From contig NZ_JANIGO010000002.1 in assembly GCF_024518835.1 (NCBI RefSeq), positions 5,522-69,521 of the forward strand: DNA of 64,000 nt, read 5' to 3'. Position 1 is the first letter of the stretch. Each line of letters begins with the position of its first letter. The stretch is from Limnobacter humi (lineage in GTDB: Bacteria > Pseudomonadota > Gammaproteobacteria > Burkholderiales > Burkholderiaceae_B). The notes under the pieces were generated by a model. The model searched no databases, had not been told where the DNA came from, and was given only the letters and a program-made list of their open reading frames with translations. Both the position numbers and the translations under genes were made by a program. Positions 63,120 to 64,000 of this stretch are shown piece by piece.

Positions 63120-64000
63120 ATGTCCGGAAGCAGCCTGGGTCGTCTTTTCGTGGTTAGCAATTTTGGTGAAAGCCATGGACCGGCCATTGGGTGCGTGGTG
63201 GATGGTTGCCCACCAGGTTTGCCACTCACTGAGGCTGATCTGCAAGCAGACCTGGATCGACGAAAGCCCGGCACATCACGCCATGTTACCCAGCGGCAAG
63301 AGGCTGATCAGGTGGAAATTCTGTCGGGCGTCTTCGAGGGTTTGACCACCGGCGCACCCATTGGTCTGTTGATTCGCAACCAGGACCAGCGCAGCAAAGA
63401 CTATGGCAACATCATGGACACCTTTCGTCCAGGCCATGCTGACTATACCTACTGGCACAAATATGGCATTCGCGACTATCGCGGCGGCGGTCGTTCCTCC
63501 GCGCGAATGACTGCGCCCATGGTGGCGGCCGGTGCTGTTGCAAAAAAATGGTTGAAGTTAAACCATGGCATCGACATTCGGGGCTGCATGACGCAAATCG
63601 GTGATGTGGACATTCCATTCGAGTCTTGGGACGACGTCCACAACAATCCGTTTTTTGCACCCAACGCTAGCAAGGTGGCCGAGTTGGAAGCCTACATGGA
63701 TGCCCTTCGAAAGTCCGGCGATTCCTGCGGTGCTGGCTTGCGCGTTCAAGCCACCGGTGTGCCGGTTGGTTTGGGTGCACCGCTTTACGACAAGCTGGAT
63801 GCCGACATTGCTCATGCGATGATGAGCATTAATGCTGTCAAAGGTGTGGAAATTGGCGCGGGTTTTGCGTGCATCACGCAAAAAGGCTCGGAGCACGGCG
63901 ACGAGCTGTATCCAGACGGCTTCGGTTCCAATCAAGCAGGTGGCATACTCGGGGGCATTTCCACCGGTCAGGCCATTGAAGTTCGCATGGCCATCAAGCC
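63120..64000 (+). CDS. aroC: Chorismate synthase (3' end outside window)
   Basis: Open from ATG 63120 to the window end, about 293 residues of the usual 350-370. It catalyses the last step of the shikimate pathway (EPSP to chorismate) with reduced FMN. Visible are [60 protein letters not shown] and [14 protein letters not shown]. Other open frames over this stretch are shadows. Confidence 0.96.
   Translation, partial: MSGSSLGRLFVVSNFGESHGPAIGCVVDGCPPGLPLTEADLQADLDRRKPGTSRHVTQRQEADQVEILSGVFEGLTTGAPIGLLIRNQDQRSKDYGNIMDTFRPGHADYTYWHKYGIRDYRGGGRSSARMTAPMVAAGAVAKKWLKLNHGIDIRGCMTQIGDVDIPFESWDDVHNNPFFAPNASKVAELEAYMDALRKSGDSCGAGLRVQATGVPVGLGAPLYDKLDADIAHAMMSINAVKGVEIGAGFACITQKGSEHGDELYPDGFGSNQAGGILGGISTGQAIEVRMAIK

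Noticed and set aside
63100-63345. A short open frame at the start of aroC
   Set aside because: It is in a different frame from the clear chorismate synthase sequence that begins at 63120.
1-64000. CRISPR arrays, insertion sequences, prophage genes, rRNA
   Set aside because: No direct-repeat/spacer pattern, transposase, integrase, phage structural gene or rRNA sequence was recognised.

Overview
The window reads as a free-living, aerobic, thiosulfate-oxidising betaproteobacterium of the order Burkholderiales. This rests on gene content and order: a complete soxCDYZAXB set, a cyoABCD quinol oxidase followed by SURF1 and a RegB/RegA-type redox pair, a lexA-imuA-imuB-dnaE2 cassette, and the surE-pcm-nlpD-rlmD and ndk-rlmN-rodZ-ispG-hisS-yfgM-bamB-der housekeeping runs. 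A Limnobacter-like genome would fit, but that name is an inference from gene content. No transposase, integrase, phage gene or CRISPR array was seen.

Layout. 1-984: 3' end of an RTX calcium-binding protein. 1182-4474: a Baeyer-Villiger-type monooxygenase with an alpha/beta hydrolase, convergent with two PaaI-like thioesterases. 4552-9696: a palindromic operator, a TonB-dependent receptor, a PepSY membrane protein and an MFS transporter. 9856-17348: cyoABCD-surf1-regB-regA-VIT, nearly every junction an ATGA-type overlap. 17362-18318: DUF1178 and a small unknown protein. 18394-25512: the sox operon with a 16-bp palindrome at its promoter and a thioredoxin at its end. 25528-26997: a receiver-TPR protein lacking the phospho-acceptor aspartate. 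27169-32147: an unusual TRAP-type transport locus (TatT-like lipoprotein, AdeT-family binding protein, fused permease with an NTF2-like tail). 32261-33657: an antiporter and tRNA-Arg(CCT).

33770-37887 is the most unusual region. A sigma-54 promoter precedes an ECF sigma factor gene, followed by a sigma-54 activator gene without a canonical receiver domain and two small unknown genes. A second, paralogous ECF sigma gene lies convergent to them and is translationally coupled to a small cytosolic protein that looks like a type III secretion chaperone. Both the small-gene unit and the second sigma unit are preceded by the same promoter-like string, GGAACC-N15-GCACYYA, one base from the HrpL (hrp) box. 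This is the wiring of a HrpRS-HrpL cascade, but no secretion apparatus gene is present in the window.

37950-45933: parE, then the SOS mutagenesis operon lexA-imuA-imuB-dnaE2 read leftwards from a CTG-N10-CAG SOS box. 46191-50813: yaaA, surE, pcm, nlpD, rlmD, with rpoS missing from its usual place after nlpD. 50984-60974: BAX-inhibitor-like protein, ndk, rlmN, rodZ-like, ispG, hisS, yfgM, bamB, der. 61006-64000: DUF962, a CBS protein, an FAD oxidoreductase and the 5' part of aroC, which runs off the window.

Physiologically, electrons from thiosulfate (Sox) and organic substrates enter a respiratory chain whose bo3-type oxidase is encoded together with its assembly factor and a redox-responsive two-component system. 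After corrected start sites, no stretch longer than 300 bases lacks a gene; the larger gaps carry the regulatory features listed.
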